Shown one piece after another: positions 1 through 11,935 of a stretch of 64,000 nt of DNA. This stretch comes from Paguma larvata (Eukaryota; Chordata; Mammalia; Carnivora; Viverridae). Position 1 is the stretch's first letter. Every line of letters starts with the position of its first letter. The stretch lies in contig CM057826.1 in assembly GCA_030068075.1 (NCBI GenBank), positions 97,267,804 to 97,331,803 of the forward strand. The letters run 5' to 3'. Below the pieces are notes generated by a model, which saw only the letters and a program-made list of their open reading frames with translations, made no database searches and was not told the origin of the DNA. A program made the translations under genes and the position numbers.

Positions 1-217
1 CCATTTTTTGTTTCTCTTCTGATTATAATACATAGAAATATTTATCTTGTTTTGAAGATGGCCATGCTTTTTTGTTTTTATTTTTCTATTTTATAGATAT
101 CACGGCAGTGTCTTTGAGGCAAAACAAAGCCTCAAGATTTGAACTTACAACACAATCGTGACTAGAATCCACACCAATAACTTGTACCATTTATGAGGAA
201 TACAAAGCTGGAAGTTA

Positions 218-455
218 TCAAAATTAATTTCTTTTTTTAATGTTTATTTATTTTTGAGAGAGAGAGAGAGAGAGAGCGCATGAGTGGGGAGGGGCAGAGA
301 GGGAGAAAGAGATTCTGAAGCAGGCTCTACACTGTCAGCATAGAGCCCGATGTGGGGCTTGAACCGACAAACCATGAGAGCATGACCTGAGCCAAAATCA
401 AGAGCCAGACACTTAACTGAATGAGTCGCCCAGGTTCTCCTCAAAATTAAGTTCT
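218..455 (-). mobile_element. Felid CanSINE, reverse orientation, with target duplication
   Basis: A tRNA-derived SINE lies on the minus strand at about 233-440. Read on the plus strand it starts with the T-rich tail, then a GA-rich block, and ends at the tRNA-like head (rc of 'gagaacctgggcgactc'). The flanks match as a 15-bp target duplication with one mismatch, at 218-232 and 441-455. The short open frame over it is only the antisense of the SINE. Confidence 0.93.
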
Positions 456-1680
456 TATGAGAAACTCTTTTAAGAAAAATGGGTGGCCAAGAGAAGAAAA
501 GAGGAAGGAGATGAAGATAATCTAGTTCACAAACTGAGAGAACTTGGAGATGCTGATGCCACTGAAGGTGCCTGGAAAACTAGCATTGCAGGGAATCTAA
601 CTTTTGGAATAAACTGTTCTAGAAATGAAGGTGGGCTCCTTATCTGAAAATAAATAACTCTTTCACAAAAATAAAACAAAAAGAAAAACGCATAAACAAT
701 AACAATAAACTCAATCAGTTACCCAAACACTGGTATTGGTGAACAGATGAATCAAGTAATTAAGGGAAAATGAGCTCAAAGACAATTTTAGAGATGGAGA
801 GGAAGGTAAGTCACTTTGTCCTAAAATCATCAAATCCTACTGTCCCCCAATCTGCACCCTGACACACCTGGCCCCAAATCCCAAACCAACCAACACAAAA
901 AGCATGAATAAACTGGGACTAGGCAATAAATGGAACCACGCAAAAAAAAAAAAAAAAAAAAATGAACTGCCCACAGGATTTATTGCTGAGTGAACAGAGT
1001 TTCTAGCGAGACAAGGATTTCTTGGCCTATCTCAGTTTCTGCAGTAGAGGAGGAGAGAAGGGAGGGGAGAACTAACTGACTCAACTCTGTCCCATACTAC
1101 TCGGGAGTCCAGAGCAGTGCCCCAGCCTGGTTGTGAAGGAGGACATAGTCTTTCCTCAACCTTCACCAGGCCTGTCAGGACTTATAGACCTATTGTTTAC
1201 CTCGCCAAAGCATTTGGGGAGCCCACTTTTCTTCTGGAGTGGGAACAGGACAAAAGAGGACTGAAGAGGTAACCTTGGCCTTCGCGGTCTCAAGGGCAGA
1301 AAAGCACGGCTTTCTGAGGATTAGGATGTACGCTGCGGGACATTCTCTAGGCCCACTTCCATTCCCAATGCCTGTTGGGATTATGGAGCAAACCCAGAGA
1401 TTAAGGAGAGGAGAAACTATCTTCAGGGATGTGACAGCTCCTAGTTGGAAATATTCTGGCTGGAGCTGCTGACTGGAGAAAGGAAGGCTCATTTAGTGCT
1501 GCCAGAAAAGAAAGGTCTTGGATGACATCTATGGGGTTGTTCTTATCTTCAGAGAAGACAAGATATTGACTAGTTGCCTCATAAACTATTGTACTGTGGC
1601 TGAGAAGTAGATCAGGCCCTGTGTCAGAGGGGACAAGTCAAAGAGAGCTGAATTCAACATGGAGGAGTGGCAGGTTAGCT
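441..1680. other. No gene seen; poly-A run
   Basis: This is non-repetitive-looking intergenic sequence. A pure A run of about 21 bases lies at 940-961. Short opposing frames around 1190-1490 have no recognisable domain. Confidence 0.5.
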
Positions 1681-1689
1681 GGGGACTCA

Positions 1690-1800
1690 GGAGGCCTGGG
1701 TCCTGAGACCCTCTCACAGTATGACCTGAACTTCTTTTTCCTCTTCAACAAAAGGAAGGACTAGACAAGATTATTTTTAAAGTTACTTCAACTCCAAAAC
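1690..1800 (+). repeat. MIR fragment
   Basis: The segment resembles the MIR core: 'gcctgggtcctgag', then a tcacagtatgacct-like stretch and a 'cttttt-cctc' segment. It is strongly diverged. Confidence 0.45.
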
Positions 1801-2284
1801 TCACTCACACAGGTAGGGGGAGGGAATGAGGGTACCCAGGGCTTAGATAATGGTTCAATTGGAAGGCGAGGGAGCAATTTAAGTTTACAAATCAAAATGA
1901 CAAAAATGGTAAAGAGAAGAAAGGACCTGACTTCTCTCCTCTCAGAAAGATCAGGAAATTTTAGATCTCATCAAAGTTTTTTCTCTTTTCAGAAAAAAAA
2001 AGATACTGAACTTTATTTTACTCATAATCCCTTTCAAAGACTTCAATAGGTTAGCAGCCTCTGTGTAGCTACTGGTTTTCACACTGAAAGTGGGAAATCT
2101 TCACTGAATGATCTTAAAAGTGTTGAAATGAAGCTCACAGATGGCTACACTCTGGGAAATTACAGAGGTTGTGCCTAATGATTTTGTCCTTTACTGTTTA
2201 TTCAGATCCATCCACTACCTTTTCTTTCAGATAGAACAAGAAGAGTCCAGAGAAAAAGCCTGTTTAGATTCAAGATGTTATATT

Positions 2285-2640
2285 CATTCACTGTTCATTC
2301 AATATTTGTTGAGGGCTGCTATGTGTTGAGAGCTAGCATTGAGGTAGATGCTGGTGACAAAGAGAGAGAATAAGACAGATGTGAGCCCTGTGTTCCTGTG
2401 GACTTGTGTACATGTGGAGAGAGCACAGTCTGAAAACAGGAAAGCAGGAAATAAGTTATGTGATGGTCTTGCGATAAGAGCTATGAAGGAGAGAGAGGGC
2501 TTCAAGAGAGTAAATGGGGGTGATGGTGTGCCCATCTAGGTGCTGGGAGGCCAGAGGTGCTCCTCTGAGCATGTACTCAGGAAAGGTCCCTTGACACAGG
2601 TAAACTTTCACGTGAAATATGGCAAGGGTCCAGATCTGAC
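2285..2640 (-). repeat. L2 LINE 3' region, reverse orientation
   Basis: It begins with the reversed L2 terminus ('ttcattcaatatttgttgag', then 'ctatgtgttgagagct'). It continues through the region that in L2 precedes 'gagccctgtgttcc'. Divergence is high, and the downstream limit is approximate. Confidence 0.6.
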
Positions 2641-3044
2641 CCCAGGTGGAGGAAAAGTGCTGTGGCCTCTGGCAGGTGAGGGAGACTCGTGGCAGGAAGT
2701 GATGGAGCCCCTGAGCGGCTTGGGAGATAGATGCACATACTCTTTCTCACACACTAACATATGGGGAATACTAATTTGTAAGATCCTAAGTTCGTGTATA
2801 TGAAATATTGGCAAAAGCTCTGTAGGATGAGTCTGGGGCCCTCAGCAGGCCTGACCTGCTTCAGCACAAGGACCTGGCAGAAGTGGGCTTGGCGTGTTGC
2901 CTCTTAGCATGAAGACTGATCAGGGATTCGTGTTTGCAGAGTTTGAGACTGGAAAAGTTTCCACTTTTTTTTTTTTTAAATCCTTCCATCAATTCAATTC
3001 TTCAAGTCTGAAGAATGGGAAATAGATTCAAAAGATAACAGTTA

Positions 3045-3235
3045 ACTTTATTGAACCTAATCTATGCCAAGCTTGTTCTAATTATATTATACATTTATTT
3101 TAAGCCTTGCTTCATCTTTAAGAGGTATATTGTTATCCCAATTTTACACATAAAGATATGCTTACCCAATGTCCCATAGCTGTGGGATTCCAAGGCCAAT
3201 TCCTTAACAATTAGACCGCACTGCTTGAGAGAGCC
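3045..3235 (-). repeat. MIR, reverse orientation
   Basis: The order of motifs is that of reversed MIR: 'ctatgccaagcttgttctaa', 'cattt-attttaagcc', 'ttatcccaattttacacat', and a final 'gaccgcactgc'. This is an old mammalian SINE. Confidence 0.7.
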
Positions 3236-3559
3236 GTGTCACATAAGGATTTCAGCTGGCATATTAGAACGGAGAGGTAGATGTTCTCTCTCTTTCTGGA
3301 GTTCTTAAGACAGGGTCAATATTCCATCCAAGAGTGACATTTCTAGCCCCCATCATATACACTAAATTAGAGTGTTGAGGGATGGAACTCAGTAATTTGC
3401 ATTTTATACTGCCGTCTAGTAGATTCTAAATCCTATCCACTAATGTTTCAAAAGCACAGATGTACGAATTCACAGTATGGAGCCAAGAGGCCAGACTCTG
3501 AATTCCTTCAGTATTAGCTGCGGCAGTAACAAGAACAACAACAACAACAATAACACCAT

Positions 3560-3770
3560 TTCTTGAGTGACTTCTTTGGGATGGACATTATATTAGGTGT
3601 TTCCATGTGTGATTATGTTTAATCATGATAACTCTCATTTTACAAATGAGGGAATCAACTCAGAGAGATCAGTAACTTGTCTAAAGTCATGTCTAAAGAC
3701 ATTGAGTGGCAGAACTGATGTTCAAAACCCATCTGCCCGATTATGTTCTACAACATCATACTTGATATCT
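3560..3770 (-). repeat. MIR, reverse orientation
   Basis: Reversed MIR landmarks are in order: 'attttacaaatgagggaa', 'cagagagatcagtaact', 'ctaaagtcatgtcta', 'ggcagaactgatgttcaa'. Confidence 0.75.
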
Positions 3771-3879
3771 ATAATTCTGTAGGGTCATTCATGGAATATA
3801 AGATAGCCAGATCACTCTAAAATTTTTTCTTGTGTCATCTCAAAACATAACCAAATAATTAAATGAAATCTTTTTAGAT

Positions 3880-4050
3880 TTATGGCCTTCAGTGAATTGT
3901 TTAGCCTCTCATTTTCTTATTTGCAAAATGGAAAAAACACTAGTCCCTACCTCATAAGTAGGTTGCAAGGACAACATGAGATAGTCCATGTAAAGTCTTT
4001 TTTTTTTTAATGTTTTATTTAAGAGAGAGAGAGAGCATAAGCCAGGCAGG

Positions 4051-4084
<34 letters not shown>

Positions 4085-4290
4085 CCCAAGCAGGCTCTGT
4101 ACTGTCAGCACAGAGCCCAAAGCGGAGCTCAATCTCACAAACTGTGGGATCATGACCTGAGCTGAAATCAAGAGTCGGACACTTAACCAACCGAATCACT
4201 CAGGCATCCCAGTCAGCGTAAAGTCCTTAAAGAACTATCCAGTATTTGATAAACACTCAATAAATATAGCTGCTATTATTATTACTGCTG
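3880..4290 (+). repeat. MIR split by a CanSINE
   Basis: MIR sequence runs from 3880 ('tttagcctctcattttct', 'cctacctcataag') to about 3996. It resumes after the SINE with 'actatccagtatttgat' and 'aacactcaataaatatagct' up to about 4290. The interruption is the CanSINE at 3997-4210. Confidence 0.75.
3997..4210 (-). mobile_element. Felid CanSINE inserted in a MIR
   Basis: Reverse-oriented SINE: T-rich tail, long (GA)n block, tRNA-like head at the right end. An imperfect target duplication of about 14 bp flanks it (3983-3996 and 4211-4225, both ending 'gtaaagtc'). Confidence 0.9.
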
Positions 4291-4614
4291 TTAAACTGTC
4301 CCAATTCTTCCCCAAATTAGTTTGCACAATTATTTATTCGATGTCAGAATTTCTGACAACCAAGACTGATTGCTGACTTCCTCTCAAAATCCATCCTAGT
4401 CCATAAAAAGTAAAAATAAAGAGTCCTCAAATGTTGTCAATGACTGTGCCTTGCAAGATACCATTCACGGCACAACACTTCTCACCTCAGAATATACAAT
4501 GGCAATTACAGCACTCAGTGTGCATCTACAAGTTCATCTTCTCATTCCTGCCACCTTTCTCTTTTCAGGTAAACTTACACTTGTCACTAGTTGTTAACAT
4601 CCTCTCCATCCATC

Positions 4615-5290
4615 TATTCATCATTCTTTCAGCAAATATTTACTGAGGACCTGTTCGGTGTCACACATTCACTCTTCCAGTGTAGATGCAGTGTAGATGC
4701 AACAGCAGACAAAATCAAGATCCCTGCCCTATTGGACCTTACATTCTAGTGGTGGCTGAGAGACGGACAAAAATTTCCAGGGAGAATTTCAGCAAGTGGA
4801 CAGTCGTTGAGGCAGGAATGTTTGAGTGGCTGTTACAGGTTGAGTGAGGAGGGATAGTAATGGCAATGTGTTCAGAGGGATGACCAGTGGACTTTTAGGC
4901 CACTGGACATCTTTGGCTTAAAAAAAGCTTTTTTTTTTTAATGTTAACTTATTATTTTTAAGAGGTAGAGAGACAGAGTGCAAGCAGGGAGGGGCAGAGA
5001 GAGAGAAGGAGACACAGAATCTGAAGCAGGCTCCAGGCTCTGAGCAGCCAACACAGAGCCTGACACAGGTTGGAGCTCACGAACTATGAGATCATGACCT
5101 GCGCCGAAGTTGGAAGCTCAAATGAGCCACCCAGGGGCCCCTCTTTGGCTTTCCCTCTGAGTGAGAAGGGATACCACTGGAAGGTTCTGAGCTGAGAAAT
5201 AGTATGTCATGGTTGATATTTTCACAGGAACGTTCTAGTCCTTCACTGATAGCAGACTATAGAAGGACAAGGTATGAGGTACAGTAACAA
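4615..5290 (-). repeat. L2 LINE 3' region split by a CanSINE
   Basis: Reversed L2 begins at 4615 ('tcagcaaatatttactgagg', 'ccctgccctattggacctta'). After the SINE it resumes with 'ttccctctgagtgagaag', 'aaggttctgagctgagaa'. An 11-bp tandem copy ('agtgtagatgc') lies inside at 4679-4700. Confidence 0.8.
4920..5141 (-). mobile_element. Felid CanSINE inserted in L2
   Basis: Reverse-oriented SINE with the tRNA-like head at the right ('gagccacccaggggcccc'). The 10-mer 'tctttggctt' occurs on both sides (4910-4919 and 5142-5151), as expected of a target duplication. Confidence 0.9.
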
Positions 5291-5334
5291 TTACATGACT
5301 GCTGTAAATATCCAGGGTCATTTAAGGAGGAAAC

Positions 5335-5760
5335 AAAACTTTTATTAAATAGATATTGGGCAGCTCATCAAACAGCTGAGTCTAACTGCCAACCCCATCA
5401 CAGTGTGGAACTGGCTCTGCACTGCCCTCCCACTGCCAGCATGACATCTTTCAGTGCAGTAGCCGTCCTGGCTGTGCTGCCGCTGCTGCTGGCCCATCTG
5501 CTGGAACCGCTGCCTAATGCCATCATGCACCACTTCTGGTTACTGGGCTTCCGATTCTGTCTGGAGGTCACCTTTGATGGTGGAGCCTGCATCAGGTCTC
5601 TATGCCTGTGTCCTGGGTACAAGCGCAGCAGGCAAAATGAGCTCCTGACTCTCTTAGCTTCTATAGTGGGAGGTGGGCGATTCTCAAGTATAGGACAGGG
5701 ATTCAGAATAATTGGCCAAAAAGGAATGACATGTGTCCACCACTAGTGGGTTCCTTTTGT
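5335..5760 (-). pseudogene. GC-rich block, possible gene fossil, unrecognised
   Basis: This block is richer in GC and CpG than its surroundings and contains a CAG/CTG-rich patch (5470-5520). On the minus strand one frame stays open for over 100 codons but has no clear start, and an overlapping frame is Q-rich. The minus-strand right edge carries AATAAA-like bases (rc of 5338-5347), as a processed transcript end might. No family was recognised, and neither a poly-A tail nor a target duplication could be defined. It may instead be plain non-coding DNA. Confidence 0.2.
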
Positions 5761-6598
5761 TCCTTCGTCCTTGTACTTCTGCTTGATTGTGCACCAAATG
5801 GTAGTTTAGGCAAGTCTTCTCAGCTTTTTCCATGATGGCAGGAGCAGTAGCATGTCCGTGTTCTCATGGATATCCACACTACACCCTCATGATGCCTGTG
5901 AGTCAGCTACATAATGTGAGTCATGGTGAGATGTTTTTTCCATACCTTTCCATCATTCTATAACATTTTGCCTATTCCTTCACTGAAGGAATATTGATGC
6001 CTCCTGCTCCTTTCTTATCACTGTAATTGACAGTTCAGAATGGTGCATAAATGAGGAAATTGAAAAGAGATGTGTGGAGTCAGGGACGAATAATAAACAC
6101 CCTGGCATTCTCATAGTTGTCAATATTTTGGCCTCAATCACTCTGTCATCAGATGACTCATGTTATTTAATGAATCAAACATGGGAGATAAACAAAATTT
6201 AGCGTCTGCCATTCTTTACTTATCTTAGAGATACCTGACAACCAGGTACTGTGCCACATCCCCCAAAGACCCTTTCTCTCTTCCAGCCCATTTTCTGTTT
6301 AAATTCAGTATTAATAGGTACCCCGTGAGCTATGAGGAATATGCATGACTTTCAAACCCAGAAGCTAAAAATGGCCCCAAAAGGTTAATTCATCTCTGCT
6401 ACTTGAAAAAATGTCAACTCAAAAATTAGTATTTGTCAGTAGTTATTAGAAATTGGGAGTATATATTTCCCTCATCCCCTCTTGTTTCATATTATGCTCT
6501 CAATTTTTACCCCTTGCTTGTAGCTTTCAGTATTGTAACTAAAGTCTTGATGGGATTTAAGAAGACAGTTTCCCTAGTAAAATAAACTGGGAGCTGCT
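5761..6598. other. No gene seen
   Basis: There is no supported coding, RNA or young mobile feature here. The segment is moderately AT-rich, and any old repeats are too diverged to name by eye. Confidence 0.5.
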
Positions 6599-6837
6599 AA
6601 AAATGCCCACAGCTCAGGGACACCTGGGTGGCTCAGTTGGTTATGCGTTCAGCCCTTGATTTTGGCTCAGGTCATGATCTCATGGTTCATGAGATCGAGC
6701 CTTGTATCGGGCTCTGCACTGATAACACAGAGCCTACTTGGGATTCTTTCTCATTCTCTCTCTCTCTGCCTCTCCCCTGCTTCTGTACTCTCTCTCTCTC
6801 TCTCAAAATAAATAAATTTAAAAAAATGCCTACAGCT
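6599..6837 (+). mobile_element. Felid CanSINE with target duplication
   Basis: Complete SINE (about 6615-6821): tRNA-like head, body with 'gagatcgagcc', CT-rich block and an AAATAAATAAATTTAAAA tail. The target duplication is 16 bp with one mismatch (6599-6614 and 6822-6837, 'aaaaatgcc-acagct'). Confidence 0.95.
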
Positions 6838-7594
6838 GGGCTCACTCAAGATGAAATGAATTAGACTCTCCAAGGATCAGCTCCCCCACACCCTTTTCAT
6901 TCTAATATGCACCCAGGGGCATGAAAGAACATCCAAGTGGTGGCTCAGCTGTTAAGTGACCTTGACTCAGAACTTAACATAGGGATGTATCAGGTGTAAA
7001 GATGGTATACACTTTATAACAGGAAGGGTAAGGTACTAACTTGGGGCAAAGAGGGAGTAAAGTGTAAGCTTGCAGGGGAAGCTGGTCTTAGCTTCTATGG
7101 TCATGCTGTTTTATTCCTGAAGAAGAGCTAAAAAGCTGAATTTCACCCAAGGGTCCAATTAACCTAAAAAACAAGCAGATGACTGTCTCGAATTAATCAA
7201 AAAAGATGGAAAAAAATGGGCCAGAGAGGGTGGACTTTGCCAGGGCTAGAGGGAGACCTCTGGGGATGATAACAGAGGGAACTATATATTGGATTGTGTA
7301 AGACTTTGGTTTGGAAGGCAGTGATGCAGTGAAGGTGGCATCCTGGGAAGTCTAGCTCTGGGAAGCAGCAGTGGCAGAAGCCACCATGAGGACTGCAGGC
7401 CTAGGAGCAGTGGTGTAGTCTATGGGTCCTGTGCCAGCTGCTGGAGTAGGAGGGCCTCCTGGGAGCACCTGCTGGTATAATTTGGGAAGCCCTTCTGGCT
7501 TCACTGCCTCCAATAATAATAAACTTCTGCTGTGTTTATTAAGCCCACAGGGGCAAGTACATGCTTACAATGAAGACTGCTGAATGACACACAT
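6838..7594. other. No gene seen; possible old LTR end
   Basis: This is unique-looking sequence. The 7330-7560 part ends in 'ccaataataataaacttctg', which resembles the polyadenylation end of an endogenous retroviral LTR. No boundaries or LTR pair can be shown. Confidence 0.3.
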
Positions 7595-7765
7595 TCTTAT
7601 TTAATACTCATTTAACTCAACAGGATAGAAGATATTCCTATTTGACAAAGAGGAAAGTGAGAATCAGAGAATTTAAGAAGCTTTTCTAAGGACGGCCAGC
7701 CATTAAAGGCCAAGACTGAAGTCACACTGCCATGTGAATGAACTCTGAGCTCCTGTCCTTTCCTC
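7595..7765 (-). repeat. MIR, reverse orientation
   Basis: The motif order fits reversed MIR: 'ctatttgacaaagaggaaag', 'gagaatcagagaatttaaga', then 'agactgaagtcacactgcc'. Confidence 0.65.
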
Positions 7766-8284
7766 TATATAGACCCTGGAAGTGGGTAACATATGTTGCA
7801 TGGTGGAAGATTCTGTATCTTTGGCTTGACATCTTTCCCCTTCAAGGTTCAGCTCAGGGAAATGACCTGGGACTCATGGTTGCCTAAAATGAGCTAACCA
7901 ATGTCTGCCTTTTATTAAAGTTATTCAGCAAATGTGGGCTCTGACTGGATGCATCTGTGGTTTTGCGTTTTTCTACTTTATAATTTCCTAGAAAAAGGTC
8001 TTCCTGAAAAATTTCTTGCTTCTCATTGTTGAACTTACAGGAGAAGAGATTTTTCCTATACCCAGCCAGTATTAGAGAGGTCACATGTTATGACCTGGGG
8101 CAGGTAGTCAGTGTCCAGGAGGGAATAAGCCAGGGTTGGCTTATGTTGGCTACTCTTCCTGATGACTGCTCACAGATACTAATCCATCCATGACCTCCAG
8201 AAACAATGCATTTAGATCCCAAACCACTGCAGCCAGATCAGTTCTATCCAGTAAACAAACTTTAAGGCTCTTTGGAAAGTCCCT

Positions 8285-8400
8285 GGATTTGAAACTGGGA
8301 GGGACCTTATAAATCTCATTTTGTCCCTGAGAACACCGTCCAGAAGGATTTTCCTAAAGTCACCCAATTAGCTGGTGAGGATCATTACTTTGGGTTGAAC
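8285..8400 (-). repeat. Probable MIR-type fragment
   Basis: 'ccctgagaacaccgtccaga' followed by 'cctaaagtcacccaattagc' resembles the middle of reversed MIR or MIR3. The match is weak. Confidence 0.4.
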
Positions 8401-9639
8401 ACAACAGAAACTACAGGAGCACTTAGAAAAAAGAAAGCTTAAGAAAACAATGGCTCTTTGTGTGTTTTACAGTTTAACTGGGTAGACTCAGACTGAGATG
8501 AGAGATCATGTGAACTGCTAAAAGTGCTGCAGCAATTCAGAGAGGGGGATCCCAAGGAGGCAAGGTAGTCTGCAGAAGAGGCTGCAAGGGAAGTAGACAG
8601 GTTACCAGGAGAGCCTTGTGGCCAGGTCTGCAAGGAGGGGAGCCAAGAGCAGACAGTCTCTCTCTCTTGGCCTGAGGAAGGGGAAGAGTCCCACTCTCCC
8701 ACCCCACCTCTGCCCTAGTCCTAGGACCTGGAGCAAAGATGGCTCTACAGGGTGACCCTTCATTCTCCCAGCGAGTATACTCTCGTCCTCGGGGTACACT
8801 GGAGCTTAGGATCCTGGCAGAGCTTCCCTGGCCACCCAGCCCACTGTGGCTTGGCCTTCCCCTGCTCCAGGCTCCATGCAGCTGTCTCCCACTGTCCTCT
8901 CCTCTCACTACACTGATTACCTGCTGTTGCTTTAGCAGCTATGAAACCATGGAAGGCCCAGAATATGCAGCCTTTTCCAGTTAATGGGGGGAGGGGGGAG
9001 TATAGAGGGTGGATGAGGTATGAGTAAAGAGCTGGTGCTCCGCTTCCATGTCCCCCACGCTGCCTGCTCTCCTCTCATCCCTGCCGTGCCTGGTCCAGCA
9101 CATAGAGGGTGGAGAATGAAGCTGTGCTTGCAGCTGGGCTTGTGTGGGCATGGTAGTCAGTCCTCTCAAGAAGCAGATCCTGTAGTTGAAGGTAGTGCTT
9201 TGAAATCCCAGTTTCATCATGTATGTGTGTTTCCTGTCTACTGGACCCAACTAACTGCTATTCACGCTGCAACAGGGGAAAAGGATGCATTCATCCCTAG
9301 TCAATTTATTTAACCACAGTGGCCATGATACTGAAAGAACAAGCTCACAAGAGAAATCCAGGAGTAGGGCTGTCAAAAGAATGGGAACAAGACAACCAGG
9401 AAACACAGCCAATATTCCAGAAAGCTGAAGGGGCATCATTACCCTGCTTTGCAGCCTTGGCCTCCTTTGCAGGGTGTAAGGACTGGAGCCTCTACCTCCA
9501 CTCCTTTTGCTTTCCAGTTTACATGAGAAAATAGTCTCAGTCAGTTGTCTAAGTTTTACTTGCTTTTGTACTTCAGAGCCTCCACTAAGGGCCCCAAGGC
9601 CTTTCTAGGAATGAAAGGAAACTTTTTCCCCTGAAGCTT
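8401..9639. other. No gene seen; GC-rich unassigned stretch
   Basis: The stretch is GC-richer than average, with open frames on both strands around 8540-9310 (up to 123 codons). None shows a domain, codon pattern or splice context that supports coding. A G-rich run lies at 8986-8999. Confidence 0.45.
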
Positions 9640-9900
9640 TAATTAATTCATTCATTTCACAAATACTTACTGAGTGACTAATATGTGCCAGGCATTGTTC
9701 TAATGAACAAACCTATCATATTTGCCCTCAAGAGCATTTGCATTCTCATGGAGGAAAGGGAAAATAAAGAACCTAATAAATATGTAAATCACACATTAGA
9801 AGGTAACGTCACAATATAGACAAGTGGGTAAGGGGGATCAGAGTGTGGGGGGGTTACAGTTTAAAATAAAGCGGCTAGATAGCAGCCCTGAAGACCACAC
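9640..9900 (-). repeat. L2 LINE 3' region, reverse orientation
   Basis: It starts with 'attcattcatttcacaaata', then 'taatatgtgccaggcattgt', 'gccctcaagagcatttgcat'. It continues into the L2 stretch that precedes 'gttacagtttaaaataaagc'. Confidence 0.8.
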
Positions 9901-10205
9901 AATACAAACCTGCCAGGTGGGAACGAGGCCCTGTGCAGATCAGCTGCCTTTGTCCCAGGGCAGCCGCTCAGTGCCACTTCTTTGTGTTAAAGGCTTAGCG
10001 CAGAGCTGGAGACCCTTGCAGAAAGGTGATCTTTTACTTCTAGAATAGGAGGGAGGTGGACCATAAATTATTCATACTTACAAATTTTAATTTGTAACTG
10101 GACTTTTGTACCTCTTACTCCCCTTCATTTGTTTCACCCATCCCTCCACCTACCTTTCCTCTGGCAGCCACCAGTTTGTTCTCTGTACTTAAAAGTTTGA
10201 TTTTG

Positions 10206-10292
10206 GGGGTGCCTGACTGGCTCAGTCAGTAGACTCATGTGACTCATGATCAATAGTTCGAGCCCCATGATGGGTGTAGAGATTACTTCTTT
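10206..10292 (+). mobile_element. Old, short CanSINE-type fragment
   Basis: The tRNA-like head ('ggtgcctgactggctcagtc') and box-B-like 'agttcgagccc' are followed by 'gggtgtagagattact' and no CT-rich block. This is an older carnivore tRNA-SINE subtype. Confidence 0.75.
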
Positions 10293-10383
10293 GTTTGTTT
10301 TTTAGATTCCACATATAAGTGAAATCATATGGTATTTATCTTTCCTTGTCTAACTTATTTGACTTAGCATAATACCCTCTAGG

Positions 10384-10436
10384 AGTGTGTGTGTGTCTAT
10401 GTATGTATAAATATGTATGTATATACACATACACAT
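10384..10436. repeat. (TG)n/(TATG)n microsatellite
   Basis: Degenerate TG, TATG and CA units, e.g. 'gtgtgtgtgtctatgtatgt', grading into 'acacatacacatg'. Confidence 0.8.
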
Positions 10437-10499
10437 GTAGCTCACATCTTATTTATCAATTCTTTATTGATGGACCCTGGAGTTGCTTCCATAGCTTGA

Positions 10500-11480
10500 C
10501 TGGTTACAGACTGGTAACTAGTATTGAAATTGAATCAGTAGTCAATAAACTACCAACAAACAAAATCTAGGACCAGATGGCTTCACAGATGAATTTTTTT
10601 TTAATGTTTATTTTTGAGAGAGAGAGAGAGAGAAAGAGAGACAGAATGAGAACAGGGAAGGGACAGAGAGAGAGGGAGACACAGAATCTGAAGCACGCTC
10701 CAGGCTCTCAGTTGTCAGCACAGAGCCTGATGCAGGGCTTGAACTCATGAACCATGAAATCATGACCTGAGCCAAAGTCAGACACCTAACTGTCTGAGCC
10801 ACCCAGGCACCCTATTTATTTCTGAAAGAGAGTGACTTTCACCAAACTTTTAAAGAAGAGTTAATACACATTTTTTCTCAAACTATTTCAAAAAATACAA
10901 GAGAAAGGATAACTTCTAAATTCATTCTACAAGACCAGCATTACCCTGATACCAAAACCAAAGACACTACAAAAAAAGAAAACTATAGGCCAATATCCAG
11001 GATGAACATGGATGTAAAAATTTTCAACAAAATATTAGCAAACTGCACACAACAGTACATTAAAAAAACCATTCACACAATCAAGAGAGATTTATTCCAG
11101 GGATGCAAGTGTGGTTCAATACTTGCAATCAATCAATGTAATACAGCACATTAACAAGAGAAAGGATAAAAACCATAAGATCATCAAAAGATACTGGAAA
11201 AAGTATTTGACAAAATATAACATCTGTTGATGATAAAATCTCAACAAAGTGGGTTTAGGGGGAAAAGAAATTAAGAAAACAACCCCATTTACAATGGCAT
11301 TAAAAAAGATAAAATAGTTAGGAATAAATTTAACCAGGGAGATGAAAGACTTATACTCTGATGGAAAGATATATCATGCTCATGGACTGGAAGATATAAA
11401 ACGTCCATACTACCCAAAGCAATCTATAGATTCAATGCAGTCTCTATCAAAACACCAATTGTTCATATTTTAATAGAACA
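10500..11480 (+). mobile_element. L1 ORF2 (reverse transcriptase) fragment, decayed
   Basis: This is L1 ORF2 on the plus strand. Before the nested SINE the frame reads roughly DQMAS, the position of the usual PGPDGF block. After it come pieces equivalent to the RT segment 'IPKP', 'NIDAKILNKILANR', 'GFIPGMQG' and 'FDKI'. Near 11245-11275 the sequence jumps from the RT region to a much later ORF2 part ('TPFT.A.KKIK.LGI.LT'), so there is an internal deletion. Stops and frameshifts are frequent and no L1 5' or 3' end is attached. It is dead retrotransposon DNA. Confidence 0.88.
10594..10813 (-). mobile_element. Felid CanSINE inserted in L1 ORF2
   Basis: Reverse-oriented SINE with T-rich tail, (GA)n block and tRNA-like head ending 'gagccacccaggcaccct'. 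It interrupts the L1 reverse-transcriptase fragment. The target duplication is not clear. Confidence 0.92.
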
Positions 11481-11764
11481 TTATAGCTCTGTCCTCCCCA
11501 GTTTCCATGCTTAACCTCTGGAGAGCTGGGAAAAGAGCTGTGATTTCTGAAAACAGATAGGAAGGTAGGGGAGGGAAAGGTAGTGAAAAATAAGGAGTTA
11601 TGGGCTGAGAAAGACACAGGGGTTCTGAGGTTGGCTGGTGAGAAAGCTGGTGTGAAGTGGGTACAGCTTTCAGGTAGAAAAATCCTCTATATGGTGTGAA
11701 GTCAAGAAGCACATTTTAATAATCCCAAATTAGATTTTTCTGTTGGGTTAATAACAACAATGAT

Positions 11765-11935
11765 TAACACTGCTGGTGTTTACTAAGTGCTTACTTTGCA
11801 ACAAGCATTGTACATAGGTTTCATGGGTAACGTCCTAGTTTCTGGTTTTTATTCAATTTGGTTCTGTTCACTGTTGTGCCTGAAATAATGCCTGGCACAT
11901 AAATGGTACTCATTAAATGAATGAACGATTGCATC
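11765..11935. repeat. MIR/L2 fragments
   Basis: 11765-11830 looks like reversed MIR ('tttactaagtgcttacttt', 'acaagcattgtacat'). 11860-11935 looks like a forward L2 3' end ('gcctggcacataaatggtac', 'cattaaatgaatgaacga'). Confidence 0.65.

Noticed and set aside
8537..9313. Cluster of open frames on both strands in GC-rich DNA
   Set aside because: Frames overlap in several phases, none has a recognisable domain, and length fits chance at this GC content.
10500..11480. Reverse-transcriptase-like coding
   Set aside because: It is a deleted, frameshifted L1 ORF2 piece split by a SINE, not a functional gene.
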